A DNA stretch of 64,000 bases from the NCBI RefSeq assembly GCF_023101765.2, contig NC_064231.1, positions 3,982,501 through 4,046,500 on the forward strand, in the 5' to 3' direction. Positions 39,691-52,400 of this stretch are shown here, one piece after another. Source of the DNA: Spodoptera frugiperda (taxonomy: Eukaryota > Arthropoda > Insecta > Lepidoptera > Noctuidae). Both the position numbers and the translations under genes were made by a program. Below the pieces are notes generated by a model. The model did no database searches and had not been told where the DNA came from. It saw nothing but the letters and a program-made list of their open reading frames with translations. The first letter of the stretch is position 1. Each line of letters begins with the position of its first letter.

Positions 39691-40285
39691 ATCTCTTGTG
39701 AATTTACCTTTATTTATGAGCGGTGGCGATTGCTTAAGCAATGGTAGGAGTTACCGCCAGATAATACGTCTACTCATTCACCGTTCCTGTCTCATAAAAA
39801 TTTAATTAAAATAAACACAAGATGCCATTTCATAGATTGGTTCACAATCAAAAAGACAATTTCATACAAGAAGCCTACAAACAGAACAGTTTGTAACCTT
39901 TATTGCTGTTCAGAAAGTTCTGGAGCCCACTTGGAGTATCTGCCAATAAAGTTTGGACCTCAATAGTGCTCCCGTCAACTTCCGGATGGATTTTGGCTCA
40001 AGTGAACTTGTTTGTTTGCGTTTAAAGTGCTGTTTTGATCTGCAACGTCGTTGTTGGTGAAATATCTGTAATCTCACAGTGAAATATGTAGTCTTTGACT
40101 AAAGAAATATCCATCAATATGGGTTTATTTATAAAACTGTTATACAGGATGCAGATATGATGAATATGATGATGACAGAAAACAAGTTTTTTTTTAATAA
40201 GGATTTCAATGGTTTGTTTTATGTAATAATAGTTTGATACTGATTAAGGCTGATGTTGCATGAATAACACGAAAACTTAAACGAT

Positions 40286-40429
40286 TAACGGCGCATTGCA
40301 ATAACCTACCTATCGGTAGATTTGCCTACCAGAGGTAGAATTTTGACATAAGCTCCATACAAAATGTGTCAAAATTCTACCCCTGGTAGGCAAATCTACC
40401 GATAGGTAGGTTATTGGAATGGGCCGTAA
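40286..40429. mobile_element. Harbinger/PIF-type MITE with TAA target duplication
   Basis: The element at 40289-40426 (138 bp) is almost a perfect inverted repeat. The left arm begins CGGCGCATTGCAATAACC and the right arm's complement begins CGGCCCATTCCAATAACC. Arms of about 60 bp contain CCTACCTATCGGTAGATTTG and a central TCCATACAAAA loop. TAA flanks both sides (40286-40288 and 40427-40429), which fits the three-base duplications of PIF/Harbinger elements. No coding capacity. Confidence 0.88.
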
Positions 40430-41690
40430 GATTATAAAAACAAAAAAAACACTGTTACTCAATCACGTTGACGTCGCGAATAACACGCGATTTTACAATA
40501 CTTGTTATCCCACGGTAACGCGAGCGACGCCGCTGGCAGAAGCTAGCTGATAATATATAATCAAAGCCTATACCGCAGATTTATCAAATTAAATCGATAT
40601 GAAGTACATTACGGAGCGGTCAAGGTCCGTCTTCACAAGAATTATGTTTGCGAATAAAGAGCTTGATTGCAGGTACCGTGGATTGATTGATTGCTATTGA
40701 CCAATGACTGGCCGTTTTATCGATAACTTTATTATTAGAACCAACGGGGTGTACTAGTTAGGTTTCTTTCGCAATACCTTGAGCCAATTTTCTTTTGAAA
40801 AAAATACTGTATAAAACTATAGTAGCTATTTAGATATGAGCAGATAGACAAATAAATTTTGATACATACTTAAATAATCGGACGCCTATCACCCATGGGA
40901 GTAAGTAGAGACAATGGAACACCAATTGCTACGAATCTTACATACCTCTTTCGCTTCATCAACAGTCATAAGTCTTTTCATGCATGCTCGTCGGTTAAGG
41001 GTAGGTACTTTTAATTTGGCCCTTCATTAATATATCGCCAATCTGATCGCCATATGTCCGTCTAAAAAGTAATTTTTATTTGTGTCTGCTTTCTCTAATA
41101 ATACGCTTTGATAGTACGTAAAGTAAGAACCTTTGCACCTCTATTAACTTTTTCTTAATGTTTTAGATACCATAAGAAATTGATCATCTATTTCATTTCT
41201 AATTCTCTGTGGTTTTCATTATTTTAGCTAAAAAAAAAAAATTATGTCTCGAAATTATCGAAAGTAAAAATGAAAGGACCAACATATACTCAAACCTCCA
41301 CCAAACGAACATTCTGACAATATTACATTTATAAAATGCCCAGGACAACATGACATCAACTACAAATTCAACAAAATATATCACCGAAAATCGAGCAAGT
41401 CGAATGATATGTGTATGTACACACACAAAAGTGTGTATTGTTTGTGTACATATGTGATTTATGTGCGTAAAAACACACACGACCCAGAATAGATATTTAC
41501 GTGTGTTATGTATGCTTTCGTTTATTTATCTTGTGTACTTTGTGACTGACATTATTGAAGAATAATATTTATATATCTTTAAAGAAATGTTTTTAGTTCC
41601 TATTAATCTGTTTACCAAGTAAATCATTAACAGACCGTGACAATCTGGACTGTGAACCTTTTTGGTAGGCTGATCAGCGCGCTTACTCTT
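40430..41690. other. Intergenic DNA, no gene seen
   Basis: No exon recognised. A GT/AC-rich patch at about 41408-41485 with CACACAC words is a weak microsatellite. Confidence 0.45.
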
Positions 41691-41694
41691 CAAA

Positions 41695-42170
41695 CGAATC
41701 TTAATGTCGATGCAATTCAATCAAATAAAATCTCAATAGTTATTCAATGTCAACACTACCAATCAAAGCTGTTACAATAGTATTCAGAGGACGGAATATA
41801 AAGCCAAACTCAATACCTTTTAGTTTATTCAATATTAACGCAATACGGATGCAATGGGCACTAGTATTGCAACTTATCATCAACATCATCATATCAGCCA
41901 CAAGACGTCCACTGCTAAACATAGGCCTCCCGCAATGACTTCCAGATAGGCTGGTTGGAAGCAACCTACATCAAGCAGCTCCCTGCGACATTAGTCAGGT
42001 CGTCTGTCCATCTTTAAGTGGACGTCTTACGCTGCGCTTGCCGGCACGCGGTCTCCACTAGGCAACCCTTATGCCAACAACTGTAATTCAATAGTATCTA
42101 CGAAATTTCACAATATCAATGTCGATCGATCGGAATTGAATTCAACACCTACAAAATATAACTCAACTAT
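41695..42170. repeat. Family E repeat interrupted by family F
   Basis: Family E: AATCTTAATGTCGATGCAATT, GTATTCAGAGGACGGAATA, CAATGTCGATCGATCGGAAT. Family F (41877-41985: ATCATATCAGCCACAAGACG, TAGGCCTCCCGCAATGACTT) lies between the two family E halves. The related copy at 63170-63580 lacks family F, so F was inserted here. Confidence 0.6.
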
Positions 42171-42564
42171 CTGACATGTATATATAGGTATATATAACAA
42201 CATAAAAGTCCATTAAGGTATCCTGACACTCCAATACCCATGTCTAATAAATTTCAATCCTATTCCTTCGCAATAAAGTTCTAAATCGATTCAAAAACAG
42301 TTGGAGGTAGCTTGATATGCTGTCGTCTGTACTCAAATAACAACCACTTAGCTTAGCACCCCCGTCGTCTCTCGGAACTAACCAATTAAGTAATACAGTA
42401 TCCCGTGGCTTGTAATTGAGGCAATTTTATCAAATAAGTAAATAGTGGTTCCATAGTTATTGCTAAACATATGGTATAGCTATGAAGTTTTTTCAAAAAC
42501 GAAAAACTTCATAACTCATTTACCTGGTAACTAGGTATAGGTATAGGCTTTCATTATTTATTAT

Positions 42565-42645
42565 TTTCTCATCATCACCATATCAGCTACAAGACATCCA
42601 CTGCTGAATATAGGCTTCCCCCAGTAACTTCCAGATAGGCGAATT
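42565..42645 (+). repeat. Family F fragment
   Basis: CATCACCATATCAGCTACAAG, CCACTGCTGAATATAGGC and TTCCCCCAGTAACTTCCAG match the copy at 41877-41985. Confidence 0.6.
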
Positions 42646-43309
42646 TCTCTCTTTTAGAAATATCTATTCCTGACAATTCGAACACACAAAATGGTCTATG
42701 AATAACAAAATGAAACCACTTTCCATACGATTTCCGCGAAGCGACAACCCTTTATCGAGCGCCCATATAGCCGACAGTACTGAGAGTTCGATGCACACAG
42801 CCATCACTTATTATGTAAACAAACCAATAGCCGATATTTATTGCCACAGGAAAAAAAGTTATTTTAGTTCACAACCAATTTATTCTGACCCCTGGAAAAG
42901 TACTGACGACCCTTAATCTGGAAAAGTTTAAAGGGTTAACGCGGGGCAGGGAGGTCATTTAGTTTTGGTTACCAGTGGTCTGCACGACAATAACACTGGT
43001 CGAAGATATAGTTCGAATAGAATAAGCTCTAAGTACGTTTTTTGTTCTTTTAAAAAAGGAATTCTTTGTCATTCAAATATTTTTAGTCAAAACTGGAATG
43101 AACGACGCAAGCATGCAAGAACGAATAAAGACAGGTGCATATAGATCAACTGTATTTTTTTTATCCAATTGTGGATAGTGTTGTTTTACACAAATTAGTG
43201 AAGTACTTAGTACTTAGTTACTTCATACACATACATTACGCTAACCACATTTCTCAACCACAATACTCGTATAATAACTATTTCTACACATGTCGTATCT
43301 AGTTTTCCA

Positions 43310-43426
43310 TGATCGTGGTACAACCGCGGTGGTTACCGAGGGTGGCACGTGGCCAGCGGTCAGTATTCGCCCCGCGGCCGGCCAGTGCACGCCATGGGAC
43401 ACCACTGACCACTGACCACTACCAAC
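43310..43426 (+). promoter_or_regulatory. GC-rich leader and probable promoter region of RPGR
   Basis: This is an abrupt GC-rich patch in AT-rich DNA, directly upstream of the RPGR start codon, with CCGCGG and CGGCCGGCC words and a GGCACGTGGCC E-box-like site near 43345. No TATA box was recognised. A short upstream ORF of four codons (MGHH, 43394-43408) sits in a strong CGCCATGG context, 18 bases before the RPGR ATG. Whether transcription starts upstream of it is unknown. Confidence 0.45.
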
Positions 43427-46400
43427 ATGACGGACGACATACCAGGTGACTGTGTTCCTATTTTGAAAATTAAATCGACGCCATCATTGTCTTCGATTGC
43501 CGCGAATCCTGGCCGTTTTGTGGATATTGTGCTGTTATTGTTTTTTTTATTTTTGTGTTTTTGGACAGGGTTGGTTGTTTTGAAGTAAGTTTCTTTCGTT
43601 TCGTCTTTTCGTGTAAAAATGTCCTATTTCACACAGTAGGATGTTTTAGTTAATTTATTTTTCAGAAATTTCGTAATTCCCATATTTCTAACTGTGATTG
43701 CACATTAATTATCTTGTATCTACAATGAGTCTTTTATTTCTCCACTTTGCCAACTACATTTGGCTCCTCTTGCCACAAATAGTCTGATTGTATCTTAAAT
43801 ATACATTAGTTCTTCTCTCTCTGGTAAATACAGGCTAGTGAGCAAACTGGTCACAATTAAAATTCATGAAACTTTACAACAAAGTTGTCTGTGCTCTATC
43901 TAATAAAAACCCAATTTTAACAATTTCATTGTTTTATTGTAAGTCTTAAACAAATCACTTTGTTATCACAATTTCGTGTTACGTGATTCGTACATTTAGT
44001 GCTTTAAAACAACAGCTAAAAACTTTAACTTTGACTTTTAAGAAAAATAATTTCCGTTATTTATTTGATAGAGGTAAGATAGAGTAGTGAGGCATAATTT
44101 TACTAACCGACTTAAAAAAATCAGTCGGTTAGTTTGACTTGTATGTATGTTTGTTTGTGCACGATTATCTCGCGTTTGGCTCTACGTATATTGCGCTGGT
44201 GTAGTTTTCAGCATAGTATGGTTCAGACTTTTTTTTTTTTTTTTCAGGGTGGAAAATCATCCAATGACTTCTCCCGCCTTGGGCGAGGCGAGAGGGAGTG
44301 TCAGACTCTTACTGACTAAAAACCACCCCGTTCCTACTCCTGCCCGTCGAGCCGGAGCCCCGGTAAACCCGCTAGGTAGTCCGCAGCTCCGGATTAGGCA
44401 TCAGCCCTACTGGGCCCCATCTGTGGTGGTCTGATGGCTCTTTGAGGCGCGCGCAGAACGCGACGCGCCGCACGCACGGGTCTGGTTCTGGTCGGGCGGC
44501 GAGCTACCCTTGCTCGCCGTCCGCAGACCCGCACTTACGGTGGCCGGAGATCGTCGCGCGATCCCCGACGCCCGGAGTGTCTCTCGCGACGGCTGGGGCG
44601 TGAAGAGGTTCGTTCTCTCACGCGCCCCGCCTCCTCCTTAGCTAGCATGACTGCTTCGCAGAAGGAGGAGACGGCATCCCAGTCCCCCTCGCTACGCACC
44701 ATGGCTTGTATCAGTGCCGGACGCGAGAGGGCGCCGTCGCCGACCACATCCCTGAGGACACGGCGGTGCTCAGCCCACGCAGGGCAGACCGCAAGCGTAT
44801 GTTCCACCGTGTCCTCCGGGCGGTCCTCGCAGTGATGACACCCGGGCGTTTCCTCCCGCCCAATCAGAAACAGGAACCTACCGAAGCTTCCATGTCCGGT
44901 AAGCACCTGCGTCAGGCGGTAGGTGAGTATTTTTCAGACTTAGGAGAAGGTTATAGTCATATTACCTGAATGAAAAAAACGAGGCAGTAAAGAAAATTGA
45001 AGCCAGTTCCCTTTTTTATAAAAAGTTTTATTACAACTCACGTTACATGTTTATGACCCTTTCCTACTTTAAAATACATATTCTCTTCAAAAGTGTTAAT
45101 GCCCTTTTACCTACTTAGGCAATCAACGCGCTATTAAAATGTCGTCTAAGAATTCTGTATACAATTCGAGGTTCAAACCTAATTTTCGAGTCGCCGAATA
45201 TTTTAGTAGGTACCACGGACGGTAGTGACGTGCCCCAGCATATAATTACGTACTGAATAATTTCCATTGGTCCTGCATGTTTTTATTTCACTACATGTGT
45301 AGCAATTTCTCTGTATCGATTTAAATTATATACTAGGTCAATGGATTGTGCTACTAAGTTGAGTTCATTTTATACATATTTTGTGTGTTTATTGTTTTGG
45401 AGTTTTCCGATGTGTGCAGCTTTTAAACTATAATGTGGGTTGTTTTACCTTCTATACATGCATGCTGTATATACCTTTTCACTATGTACTTGAGTGAACT
45501 GCTCCCTTGAGAAGACATTTGTAGATAGACAAGTCGTATTTGATGTAGTTCAACTACACCCTTCGTACGAGTTAGGTTTACGTTAAAAGTAATCCAAACG
45601 AGAGCGGTTGGTTTATTCAAGCCGACCAATCAGAATGCCAAATGCACTCTCGTTTCGATGAGTACTGATGACTGTTTATGAAGCGAAAGAAGTATGTAAG
45701 ATTCGTAGCAATTGACACTTCATTGTCTGTACCTACGAAGACATGCCCCATGGGAGACAGACGTGAGGTTATGCTTGTATGTAGTCTAACAATGTCACTT
45801 ACTTTAATTAATCATTTATTGTACCGCAAAATTTTACTAGACTTCTTTTTATTTATTTTTTTTGCGGGAGGAAAATCATCTAATGAATGAAACGGGATGA
45901 AGTGTCAGTCTCGTACTAACTAAAAACCGCCCCGTTCCTACTCCTGCTTTGAGCCGGAGCCCCAGTAACCTATACTTTACTAGACTTTGCGCTAAAATTC
46001 ATAATTGCAAGCTAAAACAACGTCACTTTTACTAATCCTTAACCTTATTGCATAAAAACATTAATCATATTATAAAAAGCTGTAATAGTTTTCCGTACGT
46101 TGCCATGCCTGCCACGTAAAGTAATGCAGGGAGGTTGATGGTGGCATAGTGTGTAATTACCATAAAATAATAAAAGTACTAAATAACGTGACGTTAACCG
46201 ACGTTGCATGTACGCACTGGTGCACTGCACTCTGTTGTATTTACATACTGAGCTAGTATATGTACCAGTGTCTATGTGAGTATCTAATGGTCAAAGTGAG
46301 CCTACTGTATAGGTATAAGGTGCGGGTTTATTGCCGAATAAAATAAGTTGGAAATGCTCCATGACCAATCTCCACGTGTTACGTATGGAAATGTGATCAG

Positions 46401-49400
46401 TGTCTGAGTATTGTGAACGTTTTACAAAATGTATAACATAAACAGCGAAAAGTGTTATACTTACAAGAAGTTCTTTTTTGGTGGCTGCCCGGCTGCCGCG
46501 GAACGTGTCGCAGGTTTGGTCTAGCACGGGGCGATTTTTTGTGTGATCCACAAATTGTTGTTTCGGGTCTGAGTGTCATGTGCATATGAAATTGTATATT
46601 TGTAAACGCATTCACAACACAAGCGAAAATCCTAGAGTGGGGCGTGGGGCAAAGGTTTTTTTAGTAAAAAGAAGCGTACCCTTTAGCAATGACAACAACA
46701 AACCACTTATTAATTCTAGATTGTGATAAAAGGCTGATTACTTTGCCACAAAGAGCAATGGCCGTTATCAGCTCTACCAAATCCTTTATAATACCTCTTT
46801 CATGTAATTCTAGCTTTCTATGGCTTAACAGTCAGGCTATTTTCAAGGCTCACGAAATCCTAAATCTGATAAGCTTAATGACTTGGCCAGGCTATCGAGT
46901 AAGTGTTTTATTGGAAGGCCAAAATTTACATAATCGTTAATACTTTGGCTATTTGTAACAATGTTCACAGATTAAATTGACTGATGTCTGCTCAGGTACA
47001 TATTAAAAAGTATTGCTGATTCAGTTGATGGAACTTCATCACATCATATTGCGTTGCATCCATACAACTATTAGTGTTTTAAAAACGTCTTATGCGTTGT
47101 GAAAATACAAATTTTTTTTTAATTACTGAACTAATTTAATTATTATGGAACAAAGTAAATACACCTTGAGAAACACTTATTTTTTGTTTCAATTTAAGAT
47201 TGAAGGGAGAGATTCTGGCATGGTAGTTTGTTTCATCCTTCTTTGGCAGATTAATGCAAAATAGGCTTTAACAAAAGCGAAATGGCGTGGTAATCATCTT
47301 TTAAGTCGAATCAACGAAACCTATCACCAAACAACCTATCATATCTTGTTTTTTTTCTTTTATGGAATACCGGTAAACGAGCAGACGAATCACCTGATAG
47401 TAAACAATCGATGCCGCCCATGGACACTTGAAGCACCTTGCGTTTCCTTTAAATTAATAATGACAAAACAACAAACAACATTTTAGGTTAAACAGTGCCA
47501 CAACACATGTATTAACATTCTATTTAAAACGATTAACACCCAACAACAATTCATGGCCTGCGTCATAACGTAACAAAGGCACAAATCCTGCAATCAAATG
47601 TAAGGACCCAAGGACAGCGGATGTTTCGTGACGGCTGACCCATTGTTAATGGCCCTTATACCACAGCTTATACTTTTACTTTCGATAGCAGACCCCCACT
47701 ACAGTACTACATCATTTGCCTAGCCGTGACGTCATCCAAAATGATTTATACGCAACTGTTTCTAATAATAGCGACGCCATTTTTTTTTTGCTAAATCTTT
47801 GTTTTTATTCTAAGGTAAGTGTACGTAGTATGGACTTCAGATGAAAGTTTGTAAGTTCTTGTCATATAAGTACTATGTTATAAATAGTTCGTTGAATAAA
47901 TGTGTGTCTAATGAGGTTTTATGTCGTAGTGGCCCAGAGGCTTAAGACGCCCGCTTCTCGTACGTGTGGATTCAAAACCTGCCAAAAAAATAAAGACGAG
48001 TGCCAATGTGACGTTTTCCGAGTTATATGTAGTTTCTAAATTGTTTAGACTCTACTGACAAATGGTGAAATGAATCAGGAGGAAACCTGGCCTTATAATT
48101 TCTAATTATAAGTTTAAAATTGCCAACCCACATTGAGCAAGCGTGGTGATTAATTCTCAAACCATTTTCGTGTGAGAGAAGAGGCCTTTATTCAGCAGTG
48201 GGCTTACTGCTGACCAAAGGCCTCTTCTTATAGGCTGATGATGTGATATGTCATGTGCCATTTTGAGTTTGTTCTTCCAAGTTGAACGAAGTTCTACAAT
48301 GGAGTTTCCAAAAAAGACAATTTCAATCCTGAACTTATTCGGAAAATAATGCTATCTACAAGTACGCAAAAGTAAATATTATAAATCCATAATTTACTCC
48401 GTAAATATTGAATGGCTTCACTGTAAAACGGTATTTGTACGCCTAATATTTATGTTTTTATTCACTTAACTGACTATAAGTATCAAATATTGATACTGAA
48501 CTGAACTTTGACCTATTTTTTCTAACAAACTTTCGAGGTTAAGAGGGGTGATTATAGTGATTACCTTATTTAAAAAAATATTCGAAATATTGGTGTGGAA
48601 TCCAACTGATTAGTTTCGTTTTGTAGGCGTTTGTTCTTCGTTGTCATTTATTCACTCAGAAACTACTGAACGGATTTAGATAAATCATAATACATATAAT
48701 AATATCACATAAAGATTGACCGTTTTGTTATTTGGCATTTAACGAATTTGTATATAAGCTTGTAAAAATAAGATTAAATGCCTAATATAGTTTAGTTTAA
48801 AATATTGACGTGTTAAAGTGCTATTAGCAAAATAACGCAACAATAAATGTTAAATATTACTTTCTTATTTCCACTTAGACTGTAAATATTATTACTCCGA
48901 TTACAATCTGTACTTACAAACGCACACATGGAGTAGTTGGGAGTGCCTTTTCATAAAACCTTGCACCGTCGCACAAACTATACTTAGATCTACATGACGT
49001 ATGACCATGTGTGACTATCACACGGTTACCGCACGAAAATAGCATCATAAGTATGTAATTATAGTATCTTCTACAATACAAGGGCGTTGTTAAGACGTTA
49101 CAAGTGCGTCGCTGGCATTTTGAGTGTTAGGAATTTTAGGGTTGTTGGGGAATCGAGGATTAAGAAGATTTAGAAGGAGGTTTTCTATCGAGTGAAATTT
49201 TCGATCACTCCGGTCGTGCTAAAGCATGGCTCTCCTACACTTAATTTATCTTATTAACTATTACTAAACAATGCCAAAAGTGAATAAACCAAACTTATTT
49301 CTTTGAAAAGGTAGAGAGTATTGTATTTAAGTTTGTCAGATAATGTATGTAATCTTGACAGCAACGTAGGTTAGATTTATTATTTTCATAACATACTTAT

Positions 49401-52400
49401 ACGTACCTACGTAGCCGCCTGCTACGTAGCGCGTAGCATATATAGGCATTTTATCTTTCCATAAGACCGTGACCTGTTCATGAGAAATCTAAATAAATAA
49501 TAGAAATTAACAACAAAACCCATGTTCCACAGAAACGGGCGCAGTGTTCACATTCGGCAAGTCTCACTTCGCGGAGAATGAGCCGAGCCACTTCTTCATC
49601 AAGAACGACCCCATCGTCGCCATCTCCTGTGGAGACGAGCACAGCGCTGTCATATGCCGTAAGTACATTCTATTAACACGTCACCGCATGTCTCTCATCG
49701 GTGACAGACGTCTGAGGGTGATTTCTTATGGACTCAGACCTCGGACGTCTTCCGCTGTCAGTCGAGTCGAAATTGGCCTAAAAACAAAAGAAAGAAAACA
49801 CCTTTCTTTTTAAGAGTTAAAGTCATAGGCATTTAATCAGAGAAAAGGTAATAAAAATACATATTTTAGGTACGCCATAGATATAATAGGGAGGACTGAG
49901 AATTTAAAACAAAACTTAACTTATCCAGTACTTAGACTGCTACTTTGAATATTACCCGTGGTGTTTGACATTGCGTGTTCTTGTTCGATTTTCTAAACAA
50001 TGTTGTCGATCTTAATGCCCACTGGTCACTGAATCGTGATATCTACAGTATCAATTATCAGACTGTACCTAAGTTAAGTTAGGCTAACGTACCAATGTCA
50101 AACTTAATGTCGTCAATTCAGGCTGTTCGAAATAAAAAAAAAACACCTTTTCAAAAAAACTTCTTCCTTCCACACCGGCGCGCGAAGTAAAGCATTAAAT
50201 TTGTTGTAACAAAAATACAACATTATAAAAACGATAATTTTTTATTCTATATTTAAAAAATATTTTTCTTTTTTTCTAGAAAATGGACGCGTATTTGTAT
50301 TCGGCGGGAACGCGTGGGGCCAACTAGGCCTGGGACATAAGGACGAGGTGACTAGACCGAGCTGCGTCAAATGGTTGAAGCCCCACAGAGCACTCTTCGT
50401 GGCCTGCGGGAGAGCACACACTGTTTTTGTAACGGGTAACTAACTCACTGCATTATTTATTTTGACACGATAATGTGATAAAAACCTGGACTTGGAAATC
50501 CGTGCTTATGCAGAGTGGCAACAGCACAACATGTTGCAGATTACATTCCCGCAGGGATTCACTTTGTGTGATCCACAAAATTTTGTTCCACGGATATCGG
50601 GACACGATTAGTTCTGATTATTAATGACCATAATCCAGAAAGAACTCCTAGTGTGGAGCAACATTAACATAAAAAGCATTTATTTCAATTAAATATCATA
50701 TAAGCTCTTTTCAATCGTCAAAATCCAGACTGCACAATTAGCACGGTGACTGGGCAACCGGCTGCCGCGTAACGTGAAGCGGGTTCAATTCCCGCACGGA
50801 CCAACTCTTTGTCTCATCTTCGTCTCATCCAACTAACAACAAACTTTTGTACCAAAACCAGACTCGAACGCGATCTACACGGTGGGCTGCAACGATGAAG
50901 GTCAGCTGGGCACGGGGGACTTGGAGCACCACACAGTGCCTCAGTTCGTGGAGCTTGAGGGAGAGACCGGGCCCATCAAACAGGTGTCGGCTGGCAGCAA
51001 CCACACTGCCATACTTACTGGTAAACAAAACATCACTAGCTTTTTTTTTGAGGGGGGAAAATCATCCAATGGCTTCTCCCGCCTTGGGCAAGACGAGAGG
51101 GAGTGTCAAACTCTTACTGACTAAACACCACCCCGTTCCTTCTCCTGCTTTTCGAGCCGCAGCCCCGGTAAACCCGCTAGGTAGTCCGCAGCTCCGAAAT
51201 ATCACTAGCTAGAGTAAGATCCCAGAGCCAAGACACAACTTATTTTCTAAAGCATATAACGTGCTCAGTAGTCTCTTATGTACTTTTTAATACCTGAATG
51301 TTTGTGAAACTTGCCCGGTAACACTTGTGCAAGTACCAGGTGAGAAAGGTAACCACAAATCAAAGTTACTTAACTTACATTTTTATGACTGAGATTTACC
51401 TACATATGTTATATTATGCTTCAGAAAATAAGTTGTGTCTTACGGCTCTGAGATCTTGGACTAAGCTGTCCCTATTCTACGTTAACGCAATCGACACGTT
51501 TATGACGTTCAGAGCTCTGATTGGCCTGCTCCAATTTAACCAACTAATCAGAGGGCAAAACGCAGTAAACATTTCGATCGCATTAATTACGATTTCGGAG
51601 TAATAAACAAATATTATTCCTAATTTCAATGAATAATAATAAATGGCTTACATGTGTGCAAATTAACATGTATAATAAATGTAGATTTTTCCTAAACCAA
51701 TTAAGAAAAGGTCATTCTTCCCCTTATGGGTTATTCTCACGGAGGAGTGTTCTTGGCCTAATTATAGCAACATTTACTTTTTCTTAATTTAAGTTGCAAT
51801 TAGTAATAGACTGCACATTTACTCTTCAGGGATAAAATTTTAAAAAGCCTTGTTACACTATAAAATATTCTAAATAACCTTTTTAGTTAATCCCCCTAAC
51901 ACTAATAACACAATAGGGTTTTAGTTTTTGTTCCTCTTAAAAATTGTATTTTTAGCATGCGGTGTGCAGCAAAAAAAAGTGGAATAAAATCTAGAAACCT
52001 ATTGTATTGTTAGTTTAGCTTGGATTTTCGCAAAGCGATGCCTGATTCTATCTATAACAAAAAAAAAATAAGTCGGGTTTAGAGAAAAGCAAGAAAACAG
52101 GGGGCCTACTCCGGTCTTCGAATCCGAAGTTTCGTTTAATCTTCAGCGGTAGGTTTTATTGATCAAGATCAAGTAACTGTTGTAGTCGTTTTATTTTTGA
52201 TTTCATATCAAAACCTATTTATTTATCTTCATTTCATTCGTTAATTTTTGTTCACAAAAGTTCGCAATAAATAGAATTGTAGTATGCAATCTGCGAAGTT
52301 TCGGACGAAACTTCGTTTTTCGTTGAATTAGAGTAGGCTCCCAGGGAAAATCATTGGTGGTGAATACGGAGTTCGCCGGGTTTGCTAGTTCTATACATTA

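Noticed and set aside
40289..40426. Hairpin as a microRNA precursor
   Set aside because: Arms are too long and too perfect, with transposon-type ends and a TAA duplication; a MITE explains it better.
44147..44969. Plus-strand open frames in the LINE copy
   Set aside because: They are shadows of the minus-strand reverse-transcriptase C-terminus in GC-rich sequence; the same applies at 61398-62049.
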